Notes under the pieces: model-generated | Told to the model about the DNA's origin: nothing | Databases searched by the model: none | What the model saw: the letters and a program-made list of their open reading frames with translations, nothing else | Shown here: one piece after another, positions 13,408 to 21,313 of the stretch | How the letters are laid out: each line of letters begins with the position of its first letter | Position numbering within the stretch: position 1 is the first letter of the stretch | From: QYQD01 sp040754095 | GTDB taxonomy: Bacteria; Desulfobacterota; QYQD01 | Length of the DNA: 23,055 nucleotides | Assembly: GCA_040754095.1 (NCBI GenBank) | Contig: JBFMFO010000031.1 | Span: forward strand, 1-23,055 | Reading direction: 5' to 3' | Made by a program: the position numbers and the translations under genes

Positions 13408-15918
13408 TTATAACATGCTTTCGGGGTCAACGTCTATAATCAATTTGACCCCTGAGACGGGAGGTTTTGCCTTAAGATCTTCGAGAAGACCATTAATGTA
13501 GGCATGTAGCGGCCCGACCTTGAGACCCTTCAAAAACATCTGATACCGGAACTTCCCCCTTATTTTGAAGAGCGGTGCCGGAGCCGGCCCAAGGATTTCC
13601 ACGGTCTCCAGCCAACCCCTGTTTTTTTGCAAAAGCGCATGCGCTCGTAGACTCATCTCCCGGGCATAATCCTTGACCTTGATCTGGCTGTTGCTTTCCA
13701 GCAGGAGGTTAATCATGCGCACAAAAGGTGGATACCTGAGCGCCTGGCGAAGGGCAATCTCTTTTTCATAATATCCCGGAAAATCGTGCTTTTTGGCCTT
13801 AATAATACTGTAGTGGTCCGGGTTATAGGTCTGGATTATAACCTTTCCTGGCCTTTCCCCTCGACCGGCCCGGCCTGCCACCTGAGCTAAAAGTTGGAAG
13901 GTCTTTTCCGCCGCCCGAAAGTCCGGCAGGTTCAAAGACAGGTCGGCTGAAACCACACCAACCAGGGTGATATAAGGGAAATCATGCCCCTTGGTCACCA
14001 TCTGTGTGCCTACCAGGATATCTATCTCCCTCTTTTGAACCGCTCGCAAAATAGCATGGTGCGCCCTTTTCCGGGTGGTTGTATCCCGATCCAGACGGGC
14101 TATACGCGCCTCCGGGAAAAGTATTTTTAGTTCCGCTTCAATACGTTCCGTCCCCCAGCCAATCGATCTGACATTAATACCACCACAGGCCGGGCAGGCC
14201 GGAAGCGCCGGGACTGAATAGCCGCAATAATGGCAAAGGAGGGTCTGTTCAGACAGATGATGGGTCAGAGAAACACTACAATTAGGGCAAATCAAGACCT
14301 GACCACAGGAGTTGCATTGCATGGAAGGCGAGTAGCCCCGACGGTTAAGAAAGATAAGGGTTTGCTCCCTTTTTTGCAGGTTATCTTCTATGGCATCAAG
14401 GAGTTCCGGGAAAAAGATAGCCCTGCCGGCTCCGGTCTGTGACCCGGAGTCGCGCATATCGATAACAGACACCCCCGGCAACGCCCTCTCCTCAACCCGC
14501 CTGGTCAGCGCCAGGTATCCATAACGTCCTGATTTTACATTAAACACACTTTGTATGGAGGGAGTGGCCGAACCCAGGATCACTGTCGCCTTCTCCAGAC
14601 GGCCACGCATTACGGCCACATCCCGGCCATGATAACGGAGCTTGTCTTCCTGCTTATAGGAGCCGTCGTGTTCCTCATCCACCACGATCAGGCCCAGGGA
14701 GGAAAGAGGCGCAAACACAGCCGAACGGGCGCCGATGACTATTCGGGCCTTTCCTTCCAGTATGTGCATCCATTGATCAAACTTTTCGCCGGGGGATAGG
14801 CCGCTGTGCAGGACGGCTACCTTATCCCCGAAACATGAGATGAAGGCCGCCTCCAGATAGGCAGTCAAAGCGATTTCAGGGACGAGAATTATGCAGTCCT
14901 TTTCTTGAGCCAGGGCAGCTTCGGCGGCCCTCAGGTACACCTCTGTCTTTCCGCTTGCCGTGACCCCGTGGAGGACATGGGCAGAAAATTCATGGCTGGA
15001 GAGGGCCCTGGTGATATCTTCAACGGCCTGTTTCTGTTCGGCCGTCAGGGCTGTAGGGCGTCTATACCAGAAGCCCTCGGCGCTGAACGGATCTCTGTAA
15101 ATAATAGCCTTGGAGAAGGAGATAAGGCCGGACTTCTCCAGTTTTTTCAATCTCTTTGCCAAGTGGGGCATGGAGGCCCCCAATCTCTTTACCGGAACCT
15201 CTCCTTGCTCCCGCAGATAGGTAAGGATGGCCTCTTCATCGCCGGATAAGGGTTTTTCCGAAGCTTTTCCGGTGAGCATTACCGTGCGCTCCTCTTTAAG
15301 TCTGGTGCGCGGTCGTTCCACTACCTCTTTCCAGGCGAGGAGTCCTTTATCAACCAGGCCGGGGATTAAATCGCGACCGGCGCCGGGGGAGATTTTTTCA
15401 ATAGCCGGTACCGAGACCGGTTTTTCTCCCCGAAAAAGGCTCAAGACGGAGAGGATCTCCGGGGAGGCATCCTCTTCATTACACCCCGGTCCAAGATGTC
15501 CGCCTCCCTCCGGCGGATGCGCATCTGTGGCCAGGATGCGGCGACCGATCCCGGTAAGGATCAGCCGTCTTCGGCTGGAGATATTCAGGCCGGCAGGCAG
15601 GGCTAGTTCTATTACCTTACCCAGGGGATAGTGGTAATAGCGCGCCATCCACTCAAAAAGGCGAAGGAGGCCGGGAGGAAAGAGAGGGCGCTCATCCATT
15701 ATATCCAGGATCTCTTTCAGTTCGGGCACGCCCCGGCGCATCTGCGACCTGTCTGAAGAGGCCACGGTGCCCAATACATAACCGGTAACAGTGCGCAACC
15801 CTATGGGTATAAGCACACGCAGGCCAGGTCGTATGTCTTTCTCCAGTTCAGCCGGGACAAGATAGTGGAAGGTCTTAAAAATAGGTAGGGCCGGGGCTGC
15901 TTCAATTATCAGAGCCAT
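13408..15918 (-). CDS. priA: Primosomal protein N' / replication restart helicase PriA
   Basis: An 836-residue superfamily 2 helicase that reloads the replisome at stalled forks. From MALIIEAAPALPIFKTFHY the N-terminal 3'-DNA-binding domain runs to about 100, a winged-helix region follows, then the helicase core: Walker A GVTASGKT (318-325), Walker B DEEH (414-417) and SATPS. The zinc-binding insert is complete with eight cysteines in four CxxC pairs (535/538, 544/547, 562/565, 575/578). The C-terminal helicase lobe has GTQMVTKGHDF and QVAGRAGR. An upstream in-frame ATG at 15969 lies within galU, so the start at 15918, one base after the galU stop, is preferred. The region around 145-170 is low in similarity and may be a lineage-specific insert. 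Confidence 0.96.
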   Translation of the reverse strand: MALIIEAAPALPIFKTFHYLVPAELEKDIRPGLRVLIPIGLRTVTGYVLGTVASSDRSQMRRGVPELKEILDIMDERPLFPPGLLRLFEWMARYYHYPLGKVIELALPAGLNISSRRRLILTGIGRRILATDAHPPEGGGHLGPGCNEEDASPEILSVLSLFRGEKPVSVPAIEKISPGAGRDLIPGLVDKGLLAWKEVVERPRTRLKEERTVMLTGKASEKPLSGDEEAILTYLREQGEVPVKRLGASMPHLAKRLKKLEKSGLISFSKAIIYRDPFSAEGFWYRRPTALTAEQKQAVEDITRALSSHEFSAHVLHGVTASGKTEVYLRAAEAALAQEKDCIILVPEIALTAYLEAAFISCFGDKVAVLHSGLSPGEKFDQWMHILEGKARIVIGARSAVFAPLSSLGLIVVDEEHDGSYKQEDKLRYHGRDVAVMRGRLEKATVILGSATPSIQSVFNVKSGRYGYLALTRRVEERALPGVSVIDMRDSGSQTGAGRAIFFPELLDAIEDNLQKREQTLIFLNRRGYSPSMQCNSCGQVLICPNCSVSLTHHLSEQTLLCHYCGYSVPALPACPACGGINVRSIGWGTERIEAELKILFPEARIARLDRDTTTRKRAHHAILRAVQKREIDILVGTQMVTKGHDFPYITLVGVVSADLSLNLPDFRAAEKTFQLLAQVAGRAGRGERPGKVIIQTYNPDHYSIIKAKKHDFPGYYEKEIALRQALRYPPFVRMINLLLESNSQIKVKDYAREMSLRAHALLQKNRGWLETVEILGPAPAPLFKIRGKFRYQMFLKGLKVGPLHAYINGLLEDLKAKPPVSGVKLIIDVDPESML

Positions 15919-15919
15919 T

Positions 15920-16789
15920 TTAGCCGAGGCATAGTTCCTTTTGCAGGTATTCTCTGACCCTTGGGCCAATCTCCGGGTGTTTCAGGGCATAGGCCAGCGT
16001 GGCCTGAATATAGCCAAATTTATCCCCGGCATCATACCGCCGGCCGGCAAAACGATAGGCGTATATCTGATTTTGGTGCGCCAGTTCCATGAGGGCATCG
16101 GTAAGTTGGATCTCTCCACCATGTCCTGTTGGCGTGTTTTCCAGGATAGTAAATATATCCGGCGTCAGGATATACCGTCCGATGATCGCCAGGTTTGAAT
16201 CTGTTGCTTCCGGGGCCGGTTTTTCCATCATCCTTGTCACCCTGTAAGTCTGTTCTTTGATCTCCGTCCCTTCGACTATACCATAGCTATGAACCTCTTC
16301 TCGCGGCACGGGATAGACGGCCACTATCGGCTTATGAAATTCATTAAAGACATTCAATAACTGCTGGGTGCAGGGGATGGAGGCATCCACCAGGTCGTCA
16401 CCCAGGACCACCACAAAAGGTTCATTGCCCACCAGGTCTTTTGTGCATAATATCGCATGACCCAGCCCCAATGGCCGCTTTTGCCTGACGGAGGTAATCT
16501 CGATCAAATTAGAGATATTTTTGACTTCTTCCAGAAGCGCCCACTTTTTTCTCTGTTCCAGGATCGTCTCCAGTTCATAGGAATAATCAAAGTGGTCTTC
16601 GATCGCAGACTTGCCGCTGCCGGTGACCATAATGACCTGTTCGATACCCGAGGCCACCACCTCTTCCACAATGTATTGAATGGTAGGCCGGTCAACAATG
16701 GTCAGCATCTCCTTGGGGATCGCCTTCGTAGCCGGCAGAAACCGGGTACCCAGTCCGGCCACCGGAATAACGGCCTTTCTTATCCTCAT
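15920..16789 (-). CDS. galU: UTP--glucose-1-phosphate uridylyltransferase
   Basis: A 289-residue nucleotidyltransferase making UDP-glucose for surface polysaccharides. The nucleotide-binding motif AGLGTRFLPATKAIPKEML (11-29), the substrate loop QKRPLGLGHAI, the metal site VVLGDDLVD and the C-terminal AGRRYDAGDKFGYI are all in place, with the usual bacterial length. GGGAG precedes the ATG. It is the first gene of the minus-strand run galU-priA-def-fmt-DUF116-rsmB-rpe, with priA starting one base after its stop. Its promoter must lie in 16790-17039, which also holds a hairpin repeat and a heptamer array; no consensus boxes are obvious. Confidence 0.96.
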   Translation of the reverse strand: MRIRKAVIPVAGLGTRFLPATKAIPKEMLTIVDRPTIQYIVEEVVASGIEQVIMVTGSGKSAIEDHFDYSYELETILEQRKKWALLEEVKNISNLIEITSVRQKRPLGLGHAILCTKDLVGNEPFVVVLGDDLVDASIPCTQQLLNVFNEFHKPIVAVYPVPREEVHSYGIVEGTEIKEQTYRVTRMMEKPAPEATDSNLAIIGRYILTPDIFTILENTPTGHGGEIQLTDALMELAHQNQIYAYRFAGRRYDAGDKFGYIQATLAYALKHPEIGPRVREYLQKELCLG

Positions 16790-16811
16790 AAGATCTCCCG
16801 AGTTACATATA

Positions 16812-16850
16812 GTTAGTCTTCATCCGGAAACCCAAAAAATTCTGGATGAG
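16812..16850. repeat. Hairpin repeat, copy A (plus orientation)
   Basis: TTAGTCTTCATCCGGAAAC followed by a loop and TTCTGGATG, a 9-bp stem with one mismatch (16821-16829 with 16840-16848). An inverted, similar copy lies at 18456-18490; the two flank the J-MinD gene. Here it sits upstream of galU. Confidence 0.6.
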
Positions 16851-16853
16851 TTG

Positions 16854-16888
16854 TCAGCACTCAGCTATCAGCTATCGGCTAAAGGCCA
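16854..16888. repeat. Degenerate 7-bp tandem repeat (upstream of galU)
   Basis: TCAGCAC, TCAGCTA twice, TCGGCTA and a decayed AAGGCCA directly follow the hairpin repeat. This array gives the clearest consensus TCAGCTA of the three in the window. Confidence 0.7.
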
Positions 16889-16948
16889 ATCTGAGTACAA
16901 CGCGCAGGCACGACGTCTGGAACCTCTCGGTTAATTTATACAAGGAGG

Positions 16949-16987
16949 ATGAAACAAAGTCAAATGAACCCTAAAGAAAAGAAATAA
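16949..16987 (+). other. 12-codon ORF behind a strong ribosome site
   Basis: AAGGAGG directly abuts an ATG, with a second in-frame ATG fifteen bases on; the frame ends at TAA after 12 codons (ending NPKEKK). It lies about 50 bases before the J-MinD start. It may be a leader peptide or the trace of a duplicated start region; the first ATG is too close to the ribosome site for efficient use. Confidence 0.25.
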
Positions 16988-17039
16988 ATAGCCGAAAAAG
17001 ATATTGATAACTAGTAGCTCGCATCCCGGAGGAAAAAAT

Positions 17040-18449
17040 ATGTCCAGAGATAGTGTAAAACTTTATTATGCGCTCTCTGTGCTTTTCCCAAAAGAACAAT
17101 TGGAATCACCGGCCTTTCTGGCATCGCTTGATACCGAAACCCTCAAAAAGGCCTTTCGCACGAAGGTCATGCAATGCCATCCCGACCTCATCCATAACCT
17201 GCCCGAGAGCTTTCGCCGCAACAGGCATGAGCGTTTTATACGCATCCAGCAGGCCCATGAGTTTTTAAACGGCTATTTGGAAACGGCACGGGAAAGGGGA
17301 GAAGATATCCCGTGGCCCCAATTTAAAAGAAAGGTTACGTCTGATGTCGCAGAGCAATGCGCCCCCCAACGCAAGCTGATATTTGCCGTGGGCGGCGCCA
17401 AGGGAGGCATAGGGAAGACCATTGTTTCCGCAAACCTGAGCGCCGGCCTGGCCTCGCTGGGTAAAAGGGTCATTGCCGTGGATCTGGACCTGGGCGGGGC
17501 CAACTTACATCTTCACCTGGGGGTAAAGTTCCCGCCGCTCACCCTGCAGCACTATTTTAAAGGCGGGAAGCCATTAAACGAACTCTGCCTGGACACGGCG
17601 GTTAAGAATCTGAGGATCATAGCCGGAGATAGTTCCAACCTGGGCATGGCCAACATCCTAACGGCGCAAAAGAAAAAACTCATTAAGGACTTGCAATGTC
17701 TGCCGGCTGATTATGTGGTCATCGATTTGGGCGGAGATACCTCCTATAACATGGTGGACTTCTTTTTAGCCGCAGATGAGCGGATAGCCGTGACCTCACC
17801 GGAACCGAGCTCTGTCCTCGATGTCTATAATTTTATAAAGGTCAGTCTGCTCCGCTACCTCAACAAGAATATTTTTGATATCCTGAGACCAGAAGAAGCA
17901 AGGAAGCTGCAGGGGCGCATTAACGAGTTTAAGGGGTTGATCTTTGAAACCACCACCTCTTCCGACCACCGCCGCATAAAACGCATCGATGAGCTATTGG
18001 CTCTTGTCCGGGAAAAAAATACGGATTGGGGGCTTTTCCTGCAGGAGAAAATGGATGAGTTTTGCCCCTACCTGGTTGTCAATATGATAGAGGCAGGCGC
18101 TGACGGCAATATTTCAACCCGCATTGCCGAAATTGCCAGACAAAATCTCTCTATAAATATTTTGCCCTTACCCGGCATCTCCTTTGACCGGGAAGTTAAA
18201 AACGTGGTGCATTATCTTGTGCCCGTACTGCTGGAAAGGCCAAAAAGTCAGGCCTCCCGGTGTGTTTTCAACATATTGCGTACTATACTGCAAAGGCACA
18301 TTGGAGATAGAGGTCTATGTCAACTCCTGGAAAATGCGACCGAAGAAAAAATTGCCCCGGCGTTTTTTCAGTTTATCAAAGGAGAGACGGGCGCCACGTT
18401 CGGCAATAAACAAAAAAAGGTTGACCATGTTTATGCCGGTTGGCGGTAA
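17040..18449 (+). CDS. J-domain/MinD-type ATPase fusion protein
   Basis: A 469-residue protein. Residues 7-80 resemble a DnaJ J-domain, with the diagnostic HPD at 47-49 in LKKAFRTKVMQCHPDL and a following helix RFIRIQQAHEFLNGYL. After a linker, residues 112-470 form a ParA/MinD-family ATPase: deviant Walker A GGAKGGIGKT (118-127) with the signature lysine, switch DLDLGGAN (148-155) and a Walker B strand YVVIDLGGD. Such ATPases dimerise on ATP and position flagella, chemoreceptors or division proteins at membranes or nucleoid; J-domains stimulate Hsp70. The start at 17040 is supported by GGAGG eight bases upstream; a frame opening at 17004 is rejected. First gene of the HDOD/GGDEF cluster; the middle (about 270-340) has an insert-like region not seen in typical MinD. 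Confidence 0.8.
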   Translation: MSRDSVKLYYALSVLFPKEQLESPAFLASLDTETLKKAFRTKVMQCHPDLIHNLPESFRRNRHERFIRIQQAHEFLNGYLETARERGEDIPWPQFKRKVTSDVAEQCAPQRKLIFAVGGAKGGIGKTIVSANLSAGLASLGKRVIAVDLDLGGANLHLHLGVKFPPLTLQHYFKGGKPLNELCLDTAVKNLRIIAGDSSNLGMANILTAQKKKLIKDLQCLPADYVVIDLGGDTSYNMVDFFLAADERIAVTSPEPSSVLDVYNFIKVSLLRYLNKNIFDILRPEEARKLQGRINEFKGLIFETTTSSDHRRIKRIDELLALVREKNTDWGLFLQEKMDEFCPYLVVNMIEAGADGNISTRIAEIARQNLSINILPLPGISFDREVKNVVHYLVPVLLERPKSQASRCVFNILRTILQRHIGDRGLCQLLENATEEKIAPAFFQFIKGETGATFGNKQKKVDHVYAGWR

Positions 18450-18455
18450 GCTTTA

Positions 18456-18490
18456 ATCCGAAAACGATAGTTTTCGGATGAAAACTAAGA
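18456..18490. repeat. Hairpin repeat, copy B (minus orientation)
   Basis: ATCCGAAAAC-GATA-GTTTTCGGAT is a perfect 10-bp stem with a four-base loop (18456-18479), followed by GAAAACTAAG. Its complement matches copy A at 16812 over TTAGT, TTCATCCG and AAAC. It could act as a 3' stabiliser or weak terminator behind the J-MinD gene, but has no T-tract. Confidence 0.65.
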
Positions 18491-18515
18491 CGTTACGAAA
18501 GAGGCATTATTACCC

Positions 18516-18821
18516 GTGCAGACTATCCCGTTAACTCTTGCTACTTCCGGCATGACCCTGGCCCGGGACATCCTCCGCGAAGACGGCATAATCCTTTGCG
18601 GGAAAGGAACCGGGCTGTCTGAGGCCTTGATCGAACGATTAAAGAGATTGGGGGTTCAGACCATAACAGTGGAGGGACACCCCATCGCCGAGGAAGGTGA
18701 AAAGACGCTGGAAGGAGAATTGGCCGACCTGGAGGAAAGATTTAGCCCCAGGACAGGCGACCCCCTCCTCATGCGCGTAAAGGAAATAATAAAGGATCTG
18801 ATCGTAACTTCATGGCAATAG
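18516..18821 (+). CDS. Small protein like the N-terminal domain of HD-GYP/HDOD proteins
   Basis: A 101-residue protein starting at GTG, with AGAGG about ten bases upstream. TLATSGMTLARDILREDGII, then LCGKGTGLSEALIERLKRLG and VQTITVEG reproduce the 'pGmvLa.dv....g..ll.kGt.Lt...i.rLk.lGi..v.V' pattern that precedes many HD-GYP and HDOD domains. The C-terminal 40 residues are acidic and helical (EGELADLEERF). Here the domain is a separate gene overlapping the HDOD gene by ten bases, which supports a complex between the two products. No enzymatic residue is seen; a sensory or adaptor role is inferred. GTG start and overlap suggest tightly matched expression. Confidence 0.7.
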   Translation: MQTIPLTLATSGMTLARDILREDGIILCGKGTGLSEALIERLKRLGVQTITVEGHPIAEEGEKTLEGELADLEERFSPRTGDPLLMRVKEIIKDLIVTSWQ

Positions 18822-19705
18822 AGTGGGACGAGGAAAAAATCGCCGGATTCAGGGAAAAACTCAGACAGGCAAAGGCCCTGCCGACCCTGCCGGGCATTGT
18901 CTCTAAGTTAACCCAGATGGTCGAAGACCCCTCGGTCTCTGCCGACCGGATCGGACGCGTTATCGCCAAGGATCAGATCCTGGCGGCAAAACTCCTTAAG
19001 CTGGTCAATTCAGCATTCTACGGGTTTCCCGGGCGCATCTCTACGGTAAGCAGCGCCGTCATCCTTTTAGGATTTAATGTGGTGCGGAGCCTGGTGTTGA
19101 GCGCCTCTATTTTCGAGGCCATGGAAAAGACGGTGGTTGGTCTCTGGGAACATTCCCTGGGATGTGCAGCCATCGCTAATGTAATCGCCCGGCGGCTGAG
19201 CATTAACGATCCGGAGGAGATATCCACGGCAGCGCTTCTGCATGATATCGGCAAGGTGGTGATCAGGGAAAACCTGGCCGAAGAGGCTGCCGTCCTGGAC
19301 GAGGCCATACTGGGCGAAAACATCTCTCTTTATACGGCAGAGCAGCGAATACTTAAGATTAACCATACCCAGGTAGGACAAAGGCTCTGCCGGCATTGGA
19401 ACCTTCCGGACAGGCTGGCCGAACCCATCGCCTATCACCACGAACCCAAAAAAAGCGCCAATCATTATGTGAGCACGGCTATCGTCCATGTAGCCGATGT
19501 CCTGGTCCGGGCCAGGGGTTTTGGTTTTGGCGGCGACAAATGGGTCCCGGCCCTGGATCATAATGCCTGGGCGGCCTTGACCCTCCGGGAAGATGATCTG
19601 CCCGGCCTCATAGCCGAGGCCGAGGAGGTTCTTGTGGAGCTAAGGGGGTTTAGCTTTGAGATTCAGACCTTAGGTGAAAAATGCCCGCCCGCCATCGAGT
19701 CCTGA
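18812..19705 (+). CDS. HDOD-domain signalling protein
   Basis: A 297-residue protein that is almost entirely an HDOD domain (about 15-215): LPTLPGIVSKL, the helix AKLLKLVNSAFYGFPGRIST, SSAVILLGFNVVRSL, and LLHDIGKVV with HD at 144-145. Some HDOD proteins have lost metal ligands; here HD and several histidines (114, H-D pair, His in AYHHEP) are kept, so phosphodiesterase activity is possible but not shown. HDOD proteins are regulatory modules linked to motility, chemotaxis and c-di-GMP pathways. It overlaps both neighbours (10 bases with the small domain gene, 25 bases with the GGDEF gene), so the three are translated as a unit. Confidence 0.88.
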   Translation: MAIEWDEEKIAGFREKLRQAKALPTLPGIVSKLTQMVEDPSVSADRIGRVIAKDQILAAKLLKLVNSAFYGFPGRISTVSSAVILLGFNVVRSLVLSASIFEAMEKTVVGLWEHSLGCAAIANVIARRLSINDPEEISTAALLHDIGKVVIRENLAEEAAVLDEAILGENISLYTAEQRILKINHTQVGQRLCRHWNLPDRLAEPIAYHHEPKKSANHYVSTAIVHVADVLVRARGFGFGGDKWVPALDHNAWAALTLREDDLPGLIAEAEEVLVELRGFSFEIQTLGEKCPPAIES

Positions 19706-20622
19706 TAATAGGCAAGGGTGATAAACCCGGTAAAGAACAGGAATACCTCTTTGAAGCCAAGGGGTATCAAATAATTTCCAGCCCCACCTTCAAGAAGGCC
19801 ATGGATACCATCTTCAATGATCCTCCGGATCTAATTCTCGTCATGGCTGATATGCAGGATAAGGTGGAATTAGAGATGCTTCAGGCTGTAAAAGGGGGCA
19901 TATACTGTGCCCATATACCATTTATTATTGCCCTTTCCAGAGAAGCTATATCCACAGGCATCGAATGGGAACAATATCCGGTCGATGATTTTATCAGCAA
20001 GCCTATTGATTATACAGAACTTTTTGCCAGGATGTCGCTGTGTTTTGAAAGGATGCAACGGGTCTTTGATAATAACCCTCTAACCAGATTGCCCGGAAAT
20101 ACCTCCATCTTAAAGACTATCCAGGCCGCTCTGGATGCGGGCGAAGAAGTGGCCATAGGCTATGTGGATATTGACAATTTCAAGCCGTATAATGACCGGT
20201 ACGGCTTTTCGCGCGGGGATGAAGTAATTCGTATGGTAGCCATGTTGCTTACCAACATCCTGCGCGAGACAGATACCCGCAAGGTCTTTGCGGGCCATGT
20301 GGGCGGAGATGATTTTACCTTCATGGTGCCTTCGGACCGGGCAACACAGGTCTGTGAAAAGATTATATCCAGCTTTGATGCCCTGGTAAAAAATTTAGTG
20401 GACAAAGACGATCTCAAGAGGAATTGTTTTGTGGCCAGGGACAGGCAGGGGAACGAACAGCATTTCCCGCTGCCCAGCCTTTCTATAGCCGTTGTTTCCA
20501 ATCATAATAACCGCTTTCGCCATTATGGTGAGGTGGCCGAGGCCGCCACACAGATTAAAAAGCACCTCAAATCTCTGGAAGGCAGCAATTACCTCATCGA
20601 CCGCCGTAAGCCGTCCGAGTAG
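19681..20622 (+). CDS. Degenerate receiver-GGDEF protein
   Basis: A 313-residue protein. The N-terminal receiver-like domain (5-120) keeps the conserved lysine in ISKPID (Lys107) but has Met55 where the phosphorylated Asp is expected (DLILVMADM) and lacks the acidic pair near residue 10 (VLIIGKGDK), so it is probably not phosphorylated in the usual way. The GGDEF domain (130-310) begins NPLTRLPGN, has DIDNFKPYNDRYGF (163-176) for substrate binding and the signature GGDDF (208-212), with Asp in place of the catalytic Glu; no RxxD inhibitory site precedes it. Diguanylate cyclase activity is therefore doubtful and a c-di-GMP or GTP sensor role possible. AGGTGA inside the HDOD gene sets the start. 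Its 3' end is duplicated at 21551. Confidence 0.85.
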   Translation: MPARHRVLIIGKGDKPGKEQEYLFEAKGYQIISSPTFKKAMDTIFNDPPDLILVMADMQDKVELEMLQAVKGGIYCAHIPFIIALSREAISTGIEWEQYPVDDFISKPIDYTELFARMSLCFERMQRVFDNNPLTRLPGNTSILKTIQAALDAGEEVAIGYVDIDNFKPYNDRYGFSRGDEVIRMVAMLLTNILRETDTRKVFAGHVGGDDFTFMVPSDRATQVCEKIISSFDALVKNLVDKDDLKRNCFVARDRQGNEQHFPLPSLSIAVVSNHNNRFRHYGEVAEAATQIKKHLKSLEGSNYLIDRRKPSE

Positions 20623-20646
20623 GCATTTTTTGCTGACCTCAACATT
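20592..20646 (+). repeat. 55-bp direct repeat, left copy (3' end of GGDEF gene)
   Basis: This segment spans the last ten codons and stop of the GGDEF gene plus 24 bases beyond. It matches 21551-21605 at 52 of 55 positions. The two copies bracket the HepT-MntA genes, 959 bases apart, like left and right junctions of an inserted cassette. Confidence 0.85.
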
Positions 20647-20679
20647 GTCCCATTAACACCTATAGGGGGGCAATGCCGT

Positions 20680-21030
20680 TTAATCGTTCTTTGTAGGTTT
20701 TAATCCTTCGAGCAGGGGCTTCAACTCCGGCAAACGCTCTTGGGCAACCTTCCAGATGGTCTTCAGGTCAACTCCCATGTAGTCGTGGATGAGAACGTCC
20801 CGCATGCCGGCCATTTTACTCCAGGGAATATCGGGATGTTTTTTTCTAAATGATGTCGGAATGTGTTTGGCTGCTTCGCCGAGGACTTCGAGACACCTGA
20901 TCACGGCGTTGACCGTCTTCTTGTCCGCTGCAAACATCTCGTAAGACATTCCGTGGGTGAACTCCCCGGCGTCGGCAATAGCAGTTACAATATCATCGAG
21001 GTAATCGGATATCTCCCGCCCTTTAGACAT
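20680..21030 (-). CDS. hepT: HEPN-domain toxin HepT (DUF86)
   Basis: A 116-residue HEPN ribonuclease-type toxin starting MSKGREISDYLDDIV. The catalytic motif is complete: MRDVLIHDY gives Arg77-x4-His82-x-Tyr84, the RX4HXY pattern in which Arg and His cut RNA and Tyr is the residue that MntA-type antitoxins modify with AMP. Helical elements VNAVIRCLEVLGEAAKHIP are typical of DUF86. The open frame extends back to 21228 but that part is the MntA gene in another frame; the ATG at 21030 overlaps the mntA stop by eight bases, giving coupled synthesis antitoxin first. Activity is inferred from intact motifs. Confidence 0.9.
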   Translation of the reverse strand: MSKGREISDYLDDIVTAIADAGEFTHGMSYEMFAADKKTVNAVIRCLEVLGEAAKHIPTSFRKKHPDIPWSKMAGMRDVLIHDYMGVDLKTIWKVAQERLPELKPLLEGLKPTKND

Positions 21031-21313
21031 ATTCGACCTCGGACAGGATACGTTTACCAATGGCCGGCTTGAGAGCGGACTCCATGACCAGATCAACCTT
21101 GATATTGAGCTGGCTTTCGAGATATTCACGTAGGTCCAAAAAGTCGAAGAGGTCGATATCACGGTTGAACGTGACGAGTATATCGATATCACTCCTCTTG
21201 CTCTGCTTCTCCCTAACATAGGAGCCAAACAAGCCGAGCCGCTGAACTCCGTAATGGGATTCCAGCTCAGGCTTGCGGTTTCTGATGATTCTTATTATTT
21301 CTTTCTTTCCCAT
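21023..21313 (-). CDS. mntA: MNT-domain antitoxin MntA (minimal nucleotidyltransferase)
   Basis: A 96-residue nucleotidyltransferase with GSYVREKQSKRSDIDILV (30-47): the GSX10DXD signature with Asp42 and Asp44, and a third acidic residue in IKVDLVME (Asp74). In studied HepT-MntA pairs the antitoxin transfers AMP from ATP to the toxin tyrosine, silencing its RNase; all required residues are present in both partners here. It is the upstream gene of the pair and overlaps hepT by eight bases. The ribosome site is weak (AAGCGATC before ATG), and no clear promoter is seen in the 240 bases upstream within the cassette. Confidence 0.9.
   Translation of the reverse strand: MGKKEIIRIIRNRKPELESHYGVQRLGLFGSYVREKQSKRSDIDILVTFNRDIDLFDFLDLREYLESQLNIKVDLVMESALKPAIGKRILSEVEYV

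Noticed and set aside
15919..15969. Upstream start for priA
   Set aside because: Would lie inside galU and adds residues not found in PriA.
21031..21228. N-terminal 66-residue extension of HepT
   Set aside because: Ser/Arg-rich translation of mntA in the wrong frame; the family starts near MSKGREISDY.
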